Counted from the first letter of the stretch, positions 23,319 through 35,604 are shown. The stretch is 64,000 nucleotides of DNA from Diplolepis rosae (GCA_030998225.1 JAPYXD010000723.1:20372001-20436000); one strand, 5' to 3'. Numbers and translations are program-made. Notes: generated by a model from the letters alone, not told the origin.

Positions 23319-24334
23319 ACGTCAATTTGAAATTTAAAAATGGCACATTCACTATAAAGTTAGAATATCTAACAGTTCTGACCATTTTCAGAACTAGTTG
23401 AATTTAATAATAAATTCAAATGTGATAATTAATATCACGAATATTCAAGTTGCATTTTTATTAATTTTTAAAGATAAATTTATTATCATTTTTCCAAAAC
23501 ATCTCAGAATAAATCTGAATGTGAAAATAAACAACTTTCAATTTTTTTTAAATATGGAGTAAAATTACATATATGGATATTATAATATTTTATCTTTATG
23601 TAACGTCTTGCTTGCAAATTCAGTGTAAAATGGATTGTCCGTGAAGCCTATATATAAAATCGTTTTCTTAAAAAATAAACGCCTTCGTCCACTCGTGAAA
23701 ATCATCATAAACGTCTCGAATTTCTTAACTAAGTACAGGACAATAGTCTTCTTCAAGGAGGAAAAGAACCTCTCAGGATTGCTTATAGGAGAAAAATTTT
23801 CGGTCAGCAAAGCCACATGTCCCGAGTCGGTTTTTAAAACAGTTCAGATCATTCTGTGAGAGACGCCGGTTTTAAAGTCTTCACGAGAAGTTTTCATTAA
23901 TGTAAAACTTGTTCGCGTTTTGCCATTGTGAACCAATTTGGCATCATTCATTAATAATAAACATTTTTTGAAAAAAATTCCGGTCGGTTCGTGTGCAAAA
24001 TTTGTTATGTTTTTTAATTTATCCGGTTTTTTATTCATAGTGAACTTCACGTAATTTTTCAATTCGTGATGCTGCATACTGGACTACTTCATTTTGAATT
24101 GCAAGCTATGTGATAAGTTTTTAATTTTTATTATAATTCTTTTTTGATTATCTTCTATATTGTAATTCTTTACATAAATTTTGAATTAATCTTTGAATTT
24201 ATGGCACTGAAGAGGGCCCCCATATGTGGCCGAAACGTTTGCCTTTCTTTCTTTTTGCGCATTTTTAAATGTAATAATAATTTTAATCAAAGAAAATAAG
24301 AAGAAACTGACCCTATGCCAAAGAAATGAACAAA
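23319..24334. mobile_element. Insertion inside sister copy 1, carrying a hammerhead-like motif
   Basis: Aligning the two sister elements, one goes directly from ATTATTTTTGAG to GTTATAGGTATGG while this copy has about 1 kb between those points. The insert ends with GGCACTGAAGAGGG, a CGAAACGTTTGCC block, and then GACCCTATGCCAA. The same series (with GACCCAATGCCAA) closes the palindromic insertion in the other sister. Frames at 23580-23816 and 23844-24077 on the minus strand have no recognised domain. I suspect a Penelope-like retroelement fragment, mainly because of the motif. Confidence 0.4.
24203..24243 (+). ncRNA. Hammerhead-ribozyme-like core motif, copy 1
   Basis: CTGAAGA (24207-24213) fits the conserved CUGANGA box. 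GAAA (24232-24235) fits the second box, and between them GGCC at 24215-24218 can pair with GGCC at 24228-24231 as stem II, leaving one bulged G. I could not define a convincing stem I and cleavage site, so activity is not claimed. Such motifs are known from Penelope-like elements. Confidence 0.35.
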
Positions 24335-25805
24335 CGTTATAGGTATGGTTCTCTTAGTTATCAAAATACAAATTCAATTTGATGAGAAAAAATAAAGTTT
24401 CACCGAAAAGATCTAAGAAAAATAATCCGGTATAATGATATTTATGATAACTTTCGTCGATTATGTTAAAAAATTGTCACTTTTTTCATCACCATAAACT
24501 TTTTTTGACTGACTATAGTTTTGACAAAATACGACGAGACAGCAAAATTGGAACGCATTGCATTGTCCCCGAACAAAATCGTTTATCATTTAGAAAGAAT
24601 TGTCAAACTATATTTATAATAGAATTATTTACCTGATAATGCTTGGCACGGTGAAATATAGTCCAGGAATCGAGAACGAGAATTGGCAGGATTCAACTTA
24701 GGCTGCATATCTTTCAATGAAAGTACGCTGCGGTTGTAGTAACCAAAGGAGCTTGGCAGTACACATAAAGAAAATGTACGTGTACTAACCGTTGGGGTAC
24801 GTATAAAGCTCATTCTAATCATCAACTTTGGTCACAACAACCGAATACACAAAAAAGTCCAAATTACTGTCATGATAACTATAAAAGTAGTAGCTTCTCT
24901 CAACTTTTTTGGTCAAGGCAACTACTGTACAAAAAATTTATGTGCTATGTGCACAGGAACCAAAGCCGATTTCTCTCAGTGTATGCTAAGTCGCTGTTGG
25001 TCTTAAAAGTAAAAGTACTTGAAAGTTATCTAAACACGTTTCTTTATTTTTCTCTTGTTTTTATTTTTTATTCTGTATTCCTTTATTGTACAAAACATAT
25101 TCGATCTAACCAAACCATTTCGTTAGATGAACAATAATCTTTAGTTGATTAACATAAAAAATTGATTGACTCAATTAAAATGTAGTTGAGTGAACTGAAT
25201 TATTTGATTAATTTAAAATCTGATCAGTTAGAATTATGAATAATTTCAATCAGTGACTGATTTCTTACTTTTCTTGCTTTGGTTGCATTAATACCAACAA
25301 AATATATTTTTCGACTATACAAAACTTTTTTCTCAGGTTAATGAACTAGGTTAAAATAAATATTATAATAAATAAAGTAACAAGGTTCATTACTACACAG
25401 AGAGAAATTTTAGGTTTCACTGACCAAAGTTTTTTTGTTAAAATCGTCTTTACAAAAATTTTAAAGTTCTCATGACAATCATGGTAGTGGCTGTCATACA
25501 TTGGAAAAGTGTTTACTCCAACTGCAAGGAACGTTACTGAGACCACGATTCTGGTACTTGAAATACCATAGCGCTGCGGTTATAGGAACCAAAGTCCATC
25601 GTAAAGCCGCGCATAGAGTTCAGTTAAAATAATTTCGAGACATGTTTGTATTAATGTCTTCAGTTTTTATCTTGACCCAAAAATAAATTCAATGTAGTTT
25701 ATTTATATTGGCATTGGGTCATAATTTTTCATTAAAGAACAATGTTCAAGCAAACATATCAAAAAATTTTTAAAGGGGCAGAAAATATATTGTAGGGGTG
25801 AAAAA

Positions 25806-25846
25806 GGCAAACGTTTCGGCCACAAATGGGGGCCCTCTTCAGTGCC
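25806..25846 (-). ncRNA. Hammerhead-like core motif, copy 2 (left palindrome arm)
   Basis: On the minus strand this arm reads CTGAAGA (25842-25836), a GGCC/GGCC pair, then GAAA. It keeps the intact box, unlike the opposite arm. Activity is not shown. Confidence 0.35.
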
Positions 25847-26095
25847 AAATTTAATGTACTTAGTGTCTAAGCTGTAAACGTGCAAGAAAAGTTATTAGCA
25901 CTAACATTAGATTTTTTTGTTTTTGTTTTTTTGGTATTTTTTAATGATATTTTATAAACATGCAAAACTTATGTGAGAAAGGAAGATCATGTTTATGAAA
26001 TATCATTAAAAAATACCAAAAAAACAAAAAAATCTAATGTTAGTGCTAATAACTTTTCTTGCACGTTTACAGCTTAGACACTAAGTACATTAAAT

Positions 26096-26136
26096 TTGGC
26101 ACTAAAGAGGGCCCCCATTTGTGGCCGAAACGTTTG
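26096..26136 (+). ncRNA. Hammerhead-like core motif, copy 3 (right palindrome arm, mutated)
   Basis: The box reads CTAAAGA (26102-26108) instead of CTGAAGA. The G to A change hits a position that is invariant in hammerhead cores, so this arm should be inactive even if the motif is a ribozyme. Confidence 0.35.
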
Positions 26137-26909
26137 CCTTTTTCACCCCTACAATATATTTTCTGCCCCTTTAAAAATTTTTTGATATGTTTGCTTGAAC
26201 ATTGTTCTTTAATGAAAAATTATGACCCAATGCCAATATAAATAAACTACATTGAATTTAGTTAAAATGACTAAGTCTACGGACAGTAAATACCCAGCCA
26301 AAATTATTTTTGAGGTTATAGGTATGGTTCTCTTAGTTATCAAAATACAAATTCAATTTGATTAGAAAAAATAAAGTTTCACCGGAAAGATCTAAGAAAA
26401 ATAATCCGGTATAATGATATTTATGATAACTTTCGTCGATTAAGTTAAAAAATTGTCACTTTTTTCATCACCATAAACTTTTTTTGACTGACTATAGTTT
26501 TGACAAAATACGACGAGACAGCAAACTACTCATCTCCAGTGCAGTGCAAGTTAAATTGTGTGACTATTACAAGATTTAATAGTTGTCACGACAGGCTTAC
26601 CTCGTTGTAAAAAATGAAAGTTATACTTGATTTGTCTAGCGCAACAGCGAACGCTGCGGTTGTAGTAACCAAAGGAGCTTGTCAGTACACATAAAGAAAA
26701 TGTACGTGTACTAACCGTTGGGGTACGTATAAAGCTCATTCTAATCATCAACTTTGGTTACAACAACCGAATACACAAAAAAGTCCAAATTACTGTCATG
26801 ATAACTATAAAAGTAGTAGCTTCTCTCAACTTTTTTGGTCAAGGCAACTACTGTACAAAAAATTTATGTGCTATGTGCACAGGAACCAAAGCCGATTTCT
26901 CTCAGTGTA

Positions 26910-29855
26910 GGATGGACATATTTAAAATGGTCATCATATATTATCTACATGCAGAATTTAAAAAAAAACCGCTATGTTCTTAACGAGTACAAGAAAATAG
27001 TATTAGTGTTCATTTATAAATTTATATATAACCTTCGATGAAAAATGCTGTTCGTAATTTAAAAATTAAAGAATAAAATGTCATTTATTCGTGCTGAATT
27101 TCATAAAAGTTTATTTGTTTTATTATATTATATGTTATTTTTTGTTATTTTTAGAATTTTGAAATTCTTGATAGTTAAAAATTTTATTAATTTTAATAGA
27201 CTTTAATATAGAAGTGGTAAATTAGCATCAATATTAATTTTATTAATATACATTTATATTTAATTTAATAACTTTTTAATCAAGATGTACCAAAATTAAT
27301 AAAAATTGAAATATATATATATATTGAAATTCGAATCAAAATTTTTATTTTTCGGTGAATGTATTTAATTTTATTTTTCTTTCTTTAAATTTTCTAATTT
27401 TTAATTTATTTAGTTTAATATACGTTACTGGAAAAAACTTTCATTTATGTAATGAAAGTTTAATACAGATATTTCTAATGGTGTAAGGTTACGATTTTTA
27501 TTGGATCAAGCAAACATTTTGTTAATCTCCGCATAAAAATACTATAATTGTAGTAAAAAAAAATGTTGCTAATTCAGCATAACGTTTTGTCAAAATAATC
27601 AAAGGTGTGTTAATTGTGTTACAAAATGCTTTGTTGGGACAAAAAAATGGTCGCACATATACATAGAAAAAAGTTTACTTTGAATTGACAAAACCCTCTG
27701 CCAGTCCCTATTCTAGTTCTAGTATAGATAACTATTGGGCCACTTCCGTGGCTGGCGTATCCTTTTTGTCCAAGAAAGGAAGAAAAACCAAAGAGATTGA
27801 GTACTCGGAAGCAATTTTCACAAATAGCGACACGTGGTACAGGAAGGAAAATTGAAGCTGAAACTTTTGCCAATTTTCGTTAAAAGCTTTTTCTTGAAGA
27901 TCACACTTTTACTTTCTATCTTAAAGAAATAAGGAAAAATTAAAATCTAAAGAACAATACAAGTCCCCCGTGATTCTCTACCTCTAGTATCCATAAAAAA
28001 AGATAGAAACAAAAAAAAGACTCGTTTCTTGCTTTTACATGGACCTTGAATACTCAATGAAGCTGAAAAGCATCAAGGAAAAAGATCCTGGTCCAGTTTC
28101 TCCTTCCTCTGTAAAAACTGAAAGGAGTTGAGGGATGAAGGGGTGCAGAAAACTCAAGGGAGGAAATCCGGAAGGTTATGAATCGGGTGACTCCACAGTT
28201 TTTTTAATTTTTAATCTGAGAACATGCTTTATTGTGGTGATGCATGTATTATACTAATGAAAATGTTATTTATTCTCTTTATTATACAAAAAGTGAATTA
28301 AACAAATGTTCTTGTGATTTATAAAAAAATAATAATTTCATGCATCTTTAATGAATAATTATAAAAATGAGTAAATTTTATTGAAACAAATATACATTTG
28401 TATTAAAATTTATATAAAAGTTTGTATTTTGTCAGATGAACATATTATTTAGAATTCAATGTACGTTACTGAACAAAACTTCTGTTACATGCAATGGAAG
28501 TTTAGTACTGACATGTTCTAATATCATTGTAGATTTTTCCATTTCAGGAAAAATTATCATTTTAAAAGGAATATTTCCATAATATACGGAAAACTTTCCT
28601 GATAAATTAGCAAATCTGAAATTTGACTGAAAACGTTAGAAAAATGCAATTAAGATATAAATTTAATATCAGATGTGTGTTTGCTATTTATTTCAATAAA
28701 AATTTCAATTTAGGTTTAATATGGATTTTAAATGTCATGATTTTTCAAAATAAAATATCTAGGATTAAAGCACACGCAAAAGTAATTAAAAATTATTAAT
28801 ATTTTGCGGCTAGAAGTATAGTGCAAAATAATTATTACATTTTTCGAGTTTTGTATATTTTAAAATATATAAAAGCGGTGGAAAAACATGAACAAAATTG
28901 AGATTTCCATTCATTTCAGTAAAACGAATAAGTTTTATTTTCATATTAATTTCCTAATAATATAATGTCAAAATTTGTTCCACTTTTAACATAAAATTGA
29001 ATTTTTCTCATTTTCCTAAATGAAAATTTGAAGACTAGATAAACAATTTTTTGAGCAAACCATTCATAAAATTCAAAGAAGAGCGATTATTTATTATTAC
29101 CAAAAATTTTGAATGAGTGTTAAATTATCAGTTATGAAAGTCGAGAAATGTGAAATAACTTTTAAATAGAGTATAGATATCAGATATAGTGAAATTGGAA
29201 GTACAGGATTGAATTTTTTAGCGAATGTGAAAAGTAGACAGGTAAGATCGGTCGATGGGCACGGTTTTATAAAAATTGAAAAATTCAGTTTACCTCCAGC
29301 GAGACGGGCGTCAATGCTGAACCCAACATTGATGGTCGACATTAGCTAGAGCTCGGAAAAACGAACGACGGGTACTCGTAACGCCATTGACCGGCATAAT
29401 TGAATTTTCATGGATGACGTACTTCAATATTTCTGCCCAAGATGCCGAATAATGACGTCAAGTAATTCTCCAACATAACGAAAGTAACATAAAATGTAAT
29501 TTTATCTTTACAAATACACTTCCTGGCCAGGCAAACCATATTGGGCCTGCATAGTTCTGACACTACCATCGAGAGTCCTGGATAATCAGTTTTGATGGTT
29601 TCATAAAAGCGCCCTTTACAAATTTATCTTTCCTCTCGTGATACTTGACAGGAATTTCAAAATATCAGGGAATATCAGGGAATATGTGATTCATTTAAAT
29701 TCTCACAATAAAAGGTATAAAAAAAGCTGCTGCCAATAATAATATTTTGTATTCATTTTGTCTTATTAAAATAAAAAACTTGGCATTCACAATATTATTG
29801 TGTTTGAGAAATTAGATTATAAAGAGAAGATTCGACAAATTATTAAGGGGCTATT
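26910..29855. other. AT-rich stretch without recognisable genes
   Basis: Frames at 26835-27041, 27619-27873 and 29097-29342 have no domain I recognise and no supporting splice pattern. Two similar segments, around 27420-27480 and 28460-28515, both read TACGTTACTG then a TTCTGTTAC/TTCATTTATG-like run ending in AATG(G)AAGTTTA. They may be diverged repeats. Confidence 0.4.
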
Positions 29856-29859
29856 CTGC

Positions 29860-31165
29860 TATAAAATTTTCAAATATCGATTGTTTTTTATTTTTGGAAA
29901 GTAAATAACTTTTGAGAATTGGCCCCTCTTAAGGTGTATTGTATGGAACTAGAATCAAAGATTAAACATGAATCTAAATTTATATAAGATTTTCATACTT
30001 AAAACTTTAGAGGCGTTTTCCAGAAAATACTTTTTTTTATCGCGGATAAGGAATAAGGAAAAAATAATGAACCAATTTTTTTCCAGACTTGATACAACGT
30101 TCTACATATTAGTAGCTCCAGTCCGTAGTAAAATATTTTATGTTTATTTTCAATAGATAAATTTACTACGGGCTATAGCTATACATCTTTTCTGATTGAT
30201 AATCCGTTCGATTTTTATATCCTCATCATGGATGAGAAGGTATTGGTTTTATGTGAAAAATGACTTTCGAAATTTTCATCAAATCTTTACGTTTTGAGAC
30301 CCCCTGAGTCAGAAAAAATGGTTTTTACGAAAGTGTCTGTCTGTCTGTCTGTAGGTCGTGTGCGGCATAACTCTCGATAGAATTATCAGATTGAATTGAG
30401 CTTGGGCACACTTTATCGGAGCCGAAAAAGTAAGGACAAGTTCGTTAACCAGCCACATCCAATCAAAATTCAGGGATTGAGCACTACTTTTGTGTTTTTG
30501 AAAATAATTTTTTGAAAAAATCAAAAATTTCAATACTGGTTTTAGATAGTGCTCATAAATCTCTACAAATTATCTTTATAACATTCTTTGATTAAACCAA
30601 AATTAGGAATGTTACAGCATGTTAAAACTTGACAAAAGTCAATATCAAAATTCCATTTTCCAGTTAAATTATACAAGATACAAAAAAACGTTTAGATGGA
30701 AAATTATTTGCCTGAATTAGGTCTACAAATTCTCATCAGGACGCTTCTTAACAGAATGTATATTTTATGTTTTGATTATAAGAAACACTATTGAAAAATT
30801 CCATTTTTTAGCCTAAATATGTAATATGTTTATTAAAAAGTTACTGAAATGTATACAGAAAATCGACAGCGAAGCGCGAGTGTCATGATGAGAATGTGTT
30901 CCTTAAGGCCGATAGAGCCTTAAGTGAATTGAATTTCCTGTTTCACTTAAACTCAAAAACAAATTTAGTGACTTTGAGAAAATGTGTAATTCACATCATC
31001 TGTAATATTATAAAATTGATTTGAGCTTCAGAATCAAATTATAAGAAATAAACTTAAATGTATGCGAAGAGCATAAGACCGAGCGCTGAGCGCGAGGTCC
31101 AAAAAGAACGGAGCGCGAAGCGTGACGATTAAGTTGCGCGCCCTAGGCGCGCTCAAAGTTTTTCA
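29860..31165 (+). repeat. Dispersed repeat DR, most complete copy
   Basis: This is the best reference for the family. It runs TTCAAATATCGATT, CGCGGATAAGGAAT, a TCTG microsatellite (about 30336-30352), TGCGGCATAACTCTCG, GCCGATAGAGCCTTAAGTG, TAATATTATAAAATTGATTT, and a GC-rich end with GCGCCCTAGGCGCGC near 31137. The final quarter repeatedly contains GCGAAGCG-type short palindromes. The minus-strand frame at 30309-30533 is conserved among copies only because the DNA is. Confidence 0.8.
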
Positions 31166-33635
31166 TTTTAGATTCGCCAGTCCAGAATTTTATTATTATC
31201 AATACCAGCAGCAGTGGAATTTGCGAGGACCTTTTCTCAACACCATGTATAAAATGTTTAAATATTATAATATAATTTCATAACTGTTATATTTTTCTCT
31301 TTTCTATAAAAACCATTCTTTATAAGAAATAAATCAAATCGTAAGCAAATGTCTTTATATAAAAAAAAATTGATAAAATATACCTATTTTTCTGTCCGTC
31401 ACAGTAAAATACCCCCTTAATAAATTAAATTTTTGTTCAGAGCCACTCATAATAATTTCATTAATTTATATCAATTAAAAACCACCGCTTGTTCTAATAA
31501 ATTGAAGGTATAGAGTCTGTTATCACTTTGGAAACTGTAATAAAAATATTTTAAAATTTTGATTTTTTATGATATCATGACAATTCATAAATTGCTTTCA
31601 ATTTTTATTGTGACTAGGTAATGTATTTAATTAAAATGTACAAATCTAAAGTAATTGTGAAAAATTCGTGTCCAAAACAATTTTACGAGAATTTTGTAAA
31701 ATTGGAAAAAATAATTTATTCTGATTCAATTTTACTTTAAACGTAATCAATTTTGCATCTCATCCAGGACTACAATTGCGTCAAATAAATGAAAGTTGAT
31801 TTAAATTTGACGGCTGGAATACAATTTTCAGAAGAGAAAATAAACAATATTACCCTGTAAAGAAATTTTTGGGGTTTCCTATATAATATAGAAAAAATTG
31901 CGTTCAACAATTGTAAATTTTGCTGAATAATAATAATAAATTCTGGATAATTTGTACAGTGCAGCTGAAAATGGAAGAAAATTCACCTGGTTGAATTTAA
32001 ATACTGGAATGTTTTGTGAAATTTCATGTTATCCTCGAAAATGAGTTTGTACATAAATTATTTACTCTCACTTGTCCAAGAATCCCAAAGCTATTGGATA
32101 ATCCTTTTCCGATGGACCAGAACTAGAGCACAGTGATTGCTTTTGCATATTTAATCACTTAATCAGAAATACTTAAATATGTTAAGTGAAGGAACTTCGA
32201 AAAGATTTAATATTCTGCTTTAAAAATAACATATTTGCCTACAGACTCAACTTATTTTTAGCTGAATATAAGTTTATATTACAACTTTTACAACAACCTT
32301 TATTTTTGTATTGGTGATTTATCTCCAGTAATGATTCTGTAACTACTTCTGTAATTAATTTTTGCCATCCATCAAAAATTAAAGGTCGTTGTCGAGCTGG
32401 AAATCAGGTCTCTGGAAAGAAGTTTTTCTATGATTTCAAGACTTGAAATGATATCAGTCGGGTCTTATGAAATTAAAAACATTACTCAGTATAAAAAAAA
32501 ATGTAAACTTCGGAAAAATATTACTTTTAATAATGCTTTTTCTAAAAGAATTTCCCCTTACCATCACTTATTACTTCACTGTTTCTCAATATAAAAATGA
32601 GTAAAATATCTATCCGCATGTACATCATATACTAATTTTGAAACACTGTATGGGAAATTCGCACTAAACACATGAAATAATGTACGCAGTGCAAACTTTC
32701 CATACAGTGTTGTGAAAAAATATTTATTGACATCTTTTACAGATAAAACCAATAATGTGCATTGTAAGAAAACTTCATTAAATTTCTTTATAATTTGTTA
32801 GCAATTGTTACACATTTATCTGAAAAGATGTATTTTCACCAGGATTTTGGGAAATTTCCTTCTAAGGTCTAGTAAAGTCACTATTATAGGGAACAATTTC
32901 CTAAAAATAGATAACTGAACAATTATCTAAAAATTTTTAGAAAATGTTTTTCAAACATTGAGCAATTGGGAATTTTAGGTAACTTGTCCTAAAAAACATT
33001 GGATATATTCCACAAGAGTATTTCAAGAATTTTTCTATTTCTAATGGAAAATTTAGGAAAGTTTAATGGAATTTTATTTTAGTTATTTTGGTACCAACAA
33101 GTGAAGTAATCTTCTGGTATCGATAGATGACTTAAGTTTAATTTTTAGTAGCATTCCGTAATATAGTGGATTTAGGAGAAGATAAATACTCTTGTGGTTT
33201 GCCGGTACAAGAAAAAAAACTCTTATAATAGTAAAAATGGAATATATTTTGCAACTTTTATAACAATTTTTACCTTTAGACTATACGAGACAGGTCTAAA
33301 AAACTGGAGTATCTTCTGGAATTGGTTTCGGAAAAATGAAAATTTTGCCAACATGAAAAAAGCATTTGCGTTTCAGAAAGACTTTTTTCCTGTCATGCTT
33401 GGATTGAATACTCCGAAAAGGATTCGAAGTGTTTTCTACGAAACTCTACGTATCTGCAATACACGTGATGAGCAGAATGTAGATTTATTGTAGAACACGA
33501 GGTTCCATAAAGCTATAGCCAACTGTTGCTCGTTGAGCTGAGGGATTATGGCAGTTTTAAAGTCTCGTCTTTATGCGATTCACGCAGTAAAATGAATTTT
33601 CCTCGACACTCATAAATATACACATACAGTGTTAG
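31166..33635. other. AT-rich stretch; one TTAA-family end
   Basis: No recognisable gene; the frame at 33194-33493 has no known domain. At 32381-32480 one end of the TTAA foldback family is present (TCAGGTCTCTGGAAAGAAGT onward), without its partner arm. Confidence 0.45.
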
Positions 33636-33639
33636 AAAA

Positions 33640-33983
33640 TAGGAAATTCAGTTGTCACGCTCGGTTTTGTGTTTTTCACGAGCACTCAAGTTTATTCTTC
33701 ATGATTTATTATTATAACTCAAGTAAACATTATAATATTTTTTATGTGAATTCAATTTTCTCAAAGTTATTTCGACTTTAACGAATACATTCTGATCATG
33801 AGACTTGCGCTTCGCGCTCGATATTCACAATCGAAAAGAATTAATTGAAACTCACAATTTGAAGGAAAAACTAGTCACATCCGACCAAAATCGTAAAAAT
33901 AAGAGCATTTTTTGTGTTTTCGATAAAAAATTTCTGAAGAGATAAAAAATTGCAATATTGGTTTCATCCCTGGTATCATTTGA
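33640..33983 (-). repeat. Dispersed repeat DR copy, inverted, partial
   Basis: The minus strand follows the DR tail: TCATGATCAGAATGTATTCG-like bases, the GCGAAGCGCAAG block near 33805, and AAAATTGCAATATTGGTTT near the right end. It abuts the TTAA-type element at 33984. Confidence 0.6.
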
Positions 33984-34487
33984 CTTATGTGGGGAATACC
34001 AAGTAAATGGTTCAAAAAATTGTTTTTTTTTTTGTTAACATGATTTTATTGTAGAAATATTCAAGAATATTTCTGTTAAATTTTAAGTCGAAATACCTAA
34101 AATTGGAGGAGGTATGCATATTTTTGTCTAACGCTGCGCCCGGCCCTTGTCACCCATAGCAAAACTTTAAACGCGTTTTCCCGAAAACCATGTTTTTAAA
34201 ACGGTGTCCCTAGTTGCAAAAAATCTTTCAACCGATTGTCCTGAAATTTTTACCACATATGTAAAACACTTTGGTCTAGTCCTCGGCGTTCTCCTTTTTA
34301 AAAAAAAAAATGTTTATTAACAATTTTTTGTATAAAATAACTTGCAAAAAACGATTTTTTTAGTTTATACACTACTGCAAAAAAAAAAAATTTTCAAGAA
34401 ACCAAAAACGTCAGGGACGATTGAATTTTAATCCATGCTCAAAGAAAAAATAAGATTTTGGCCGTTTACTTGGTATTCCCCCCTTAT
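33984..34487 (-). mobile_element. MITE related to 41169-41892
   Basis: Ends are TGGGGAATACCAAGTAAATG and the complement of GGGGAATACCAAGTAAACGG. Internal sequence around GCGCCCGGCCCTTGTCACCC is the reverse complement of 41715-41740, so the two are copies of one family in opposite orientation. The outermost four bases read TTAT here instead of TTAA, probably through mutation or a variant target. Confidence 0.75.
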
Positions 34488-34511
34488 GTTATTGCGTTCA
34501 TAGATTTTTTT

Positions 34512-35024
34512 TTAAATAGTTTTTTTTTCGAAAGTCAATGCTCTTCCTGTTCTTGGATTCGGAGGTGTAAGAATCCCATGCCCAGGAACTAATTTTTTAA
34601 CATTTCTTGCTTTCACTTTGATGTATTGAACACCTTCATAAGTTTTCTGCGTCTCCAAGATTTTGGTGTAAGCGAGGAAGTTGAAATTTTTCTTGAACAT
34701 CTCTAGAGGCATTGGATTCTTCGATAATTTGATCAAGTACTTCAACACCCACTTTTTGATACTTATTCTTACATTGCATCTTGGTGTCGGAGAAATCTGA
34801 ATGTCTAAAGGATGGCTCTGCAATATTGCCCGAGTTCAAGGATGATGATATTCCCGTTGTGTCGATGAGTTGGGATCTACATGAACTGCAAATTTGAGAT
34901 TCTTCTGGTGGTGTAAGAAATTTTAAACTTACTTTTTGAATGCAACTGTCGTTTGCAACGTTATAGCCAAAAAGATAACATTTGTTTTCAATTATAATTT
35001 CTTTGTTTTTAAATGATTGACTGA
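34512..35024 (-). pseudogene. Unrecognised cysteine-containing protein gene, main exon, frameshifted
   Basis: Two overlapping minus-strand frames join into one product. The first holds CYLFGYNVAND and a CSSCRSQ cysteine pair; the second holds KARNVKKLVPGHGILTPP and NPRTGRALTFEK. A single frameshift near 34690 separates them. I have seen the GHGILTPPNPR-type segment in many uncharacterised, repeated animal proteins, which suggests an element-derived family, but I cannot name a function. The frame continues upstream across a TTAA MITE to 35605-35650. The downstream side is cut by the MITE at 33984-34487. Confidence 0.45.
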
Positions 35025-35604
35025 TTAAGAGGGGAAATCCATGTAAAAATTTCAAAACATCGATTTTTTTTTCTATAATCTGAAAAGCTGCTCAGTTTTT
35101 TGAAGACTCAGAAGGACCATTGTATGGACCTAGGATTGCAGATTAATCGGTAAGTAACTAAAACTAGTCTTTATACTGTACTAAAACTTTAAACGCGATT
35201 ATCTCGAAACTGTATTTTTGACAACCGCTCGTGTTGTAACTCAAAAAGTTATTGACCGATTTGTCTGAAATTTTGAGAGACTTTTCTCTACATTATTATC
35301 GGAAGGGTAACCCTAAAATTTCAGATATTTCGCGTTAATAAAATACTTTTTGAGGATCAAAAATTTCGAAAAAATAGCCCAAAATTCTAACTTCTTTTTC
35401 AAAGGCTTATTTTATATTGAATTTTATGTTTTTTTTAGTGTCCACTTTATGGCCCGCTAGTAGAAAAAAAAATTTGTTTATACTTTAGAAAGGTTAAATA
35501 AAGTTACGTTGAAAATTTATAACAATAAAATTATTGTATCACCTTCAAAAACATTTTTAAAATATGACTGATTTTGAGCCGTTTACATGGACTTCCCCCC
35601 TTAA
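35025..35604. mobile_element. TTAA-flanked MITE interrupting a reading frame
   Basis: Ends read TTAAGAGGGGAAATCCATGT and the complement TTAAGGGGGGAAGTCCATGT, each beginning with TTAA (35025-35028, 35601-35604). One TTAA would be the target duplication. The interior is non-coding and includes CTTTAAACGCG and GTAACTCAAAAAGTT blocks, similar in style to 41169-41892 but not collinear. Confidence 0.85.

Larger units (their letters stand above)
23037..24981. mobile_element. TA-flanked element, sister copy 1
   Basis: The left end CACAGAGAGAAAT and the complement of the right end, CACTGAGAGAAAT, agree except at one base. TA flanks both (23035-23036 and 24982-24983). It is closely similar to 25396-26907 in its outer parts: 23037-23318 matches the left, and 24335-24981 the right. 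An extra block (about 23319-24334) is absent from the sister and is probably a separate insertion. No transposase domain is recognised. Confidence 0.75.
25631..26259. mobile_element. Palindromic insertion inside sister copy 2
   Basis: From about 25686 to 26259 the sequence is a near-perfect palindrome with arms of about 265 bp around a centre near 25972. The two arms even yield the same short translated frame on opposite strands. AGTTAAAAT flanks the insertion on both sides (25622-25630 and 26260-26268), a candidate 9-bp target duplication. The left side has about 55 extra bases outside the palindrome (25631-25685). Both arms carry the hammerhead-like motif. Confidence 0.7.
25396..26907. mobile_element. 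TA-flanked element, sister copy 2
   Basis: It begins CACAGAGAGAAATTTTAGG and ends AAAGCCGATTTCTCTCAGTG, flanked by TA at 25394-25395 and 26908-26909. Outer parts are nearly identical to 23037-24981, including the blocks AAGCCGCGCATAGAG and TTCGTCGATTA. An insertion at 25631-26259 splits it. Another difference lies at about 26525-26650, where the two copies are unrelated. Confidence 0.8.

Noticed and set aside
25703..26241. Two identical 60-residue frames on opposite strands
   Set aside because: They are mirror translations of the palindrome arms, not duplicated genes.
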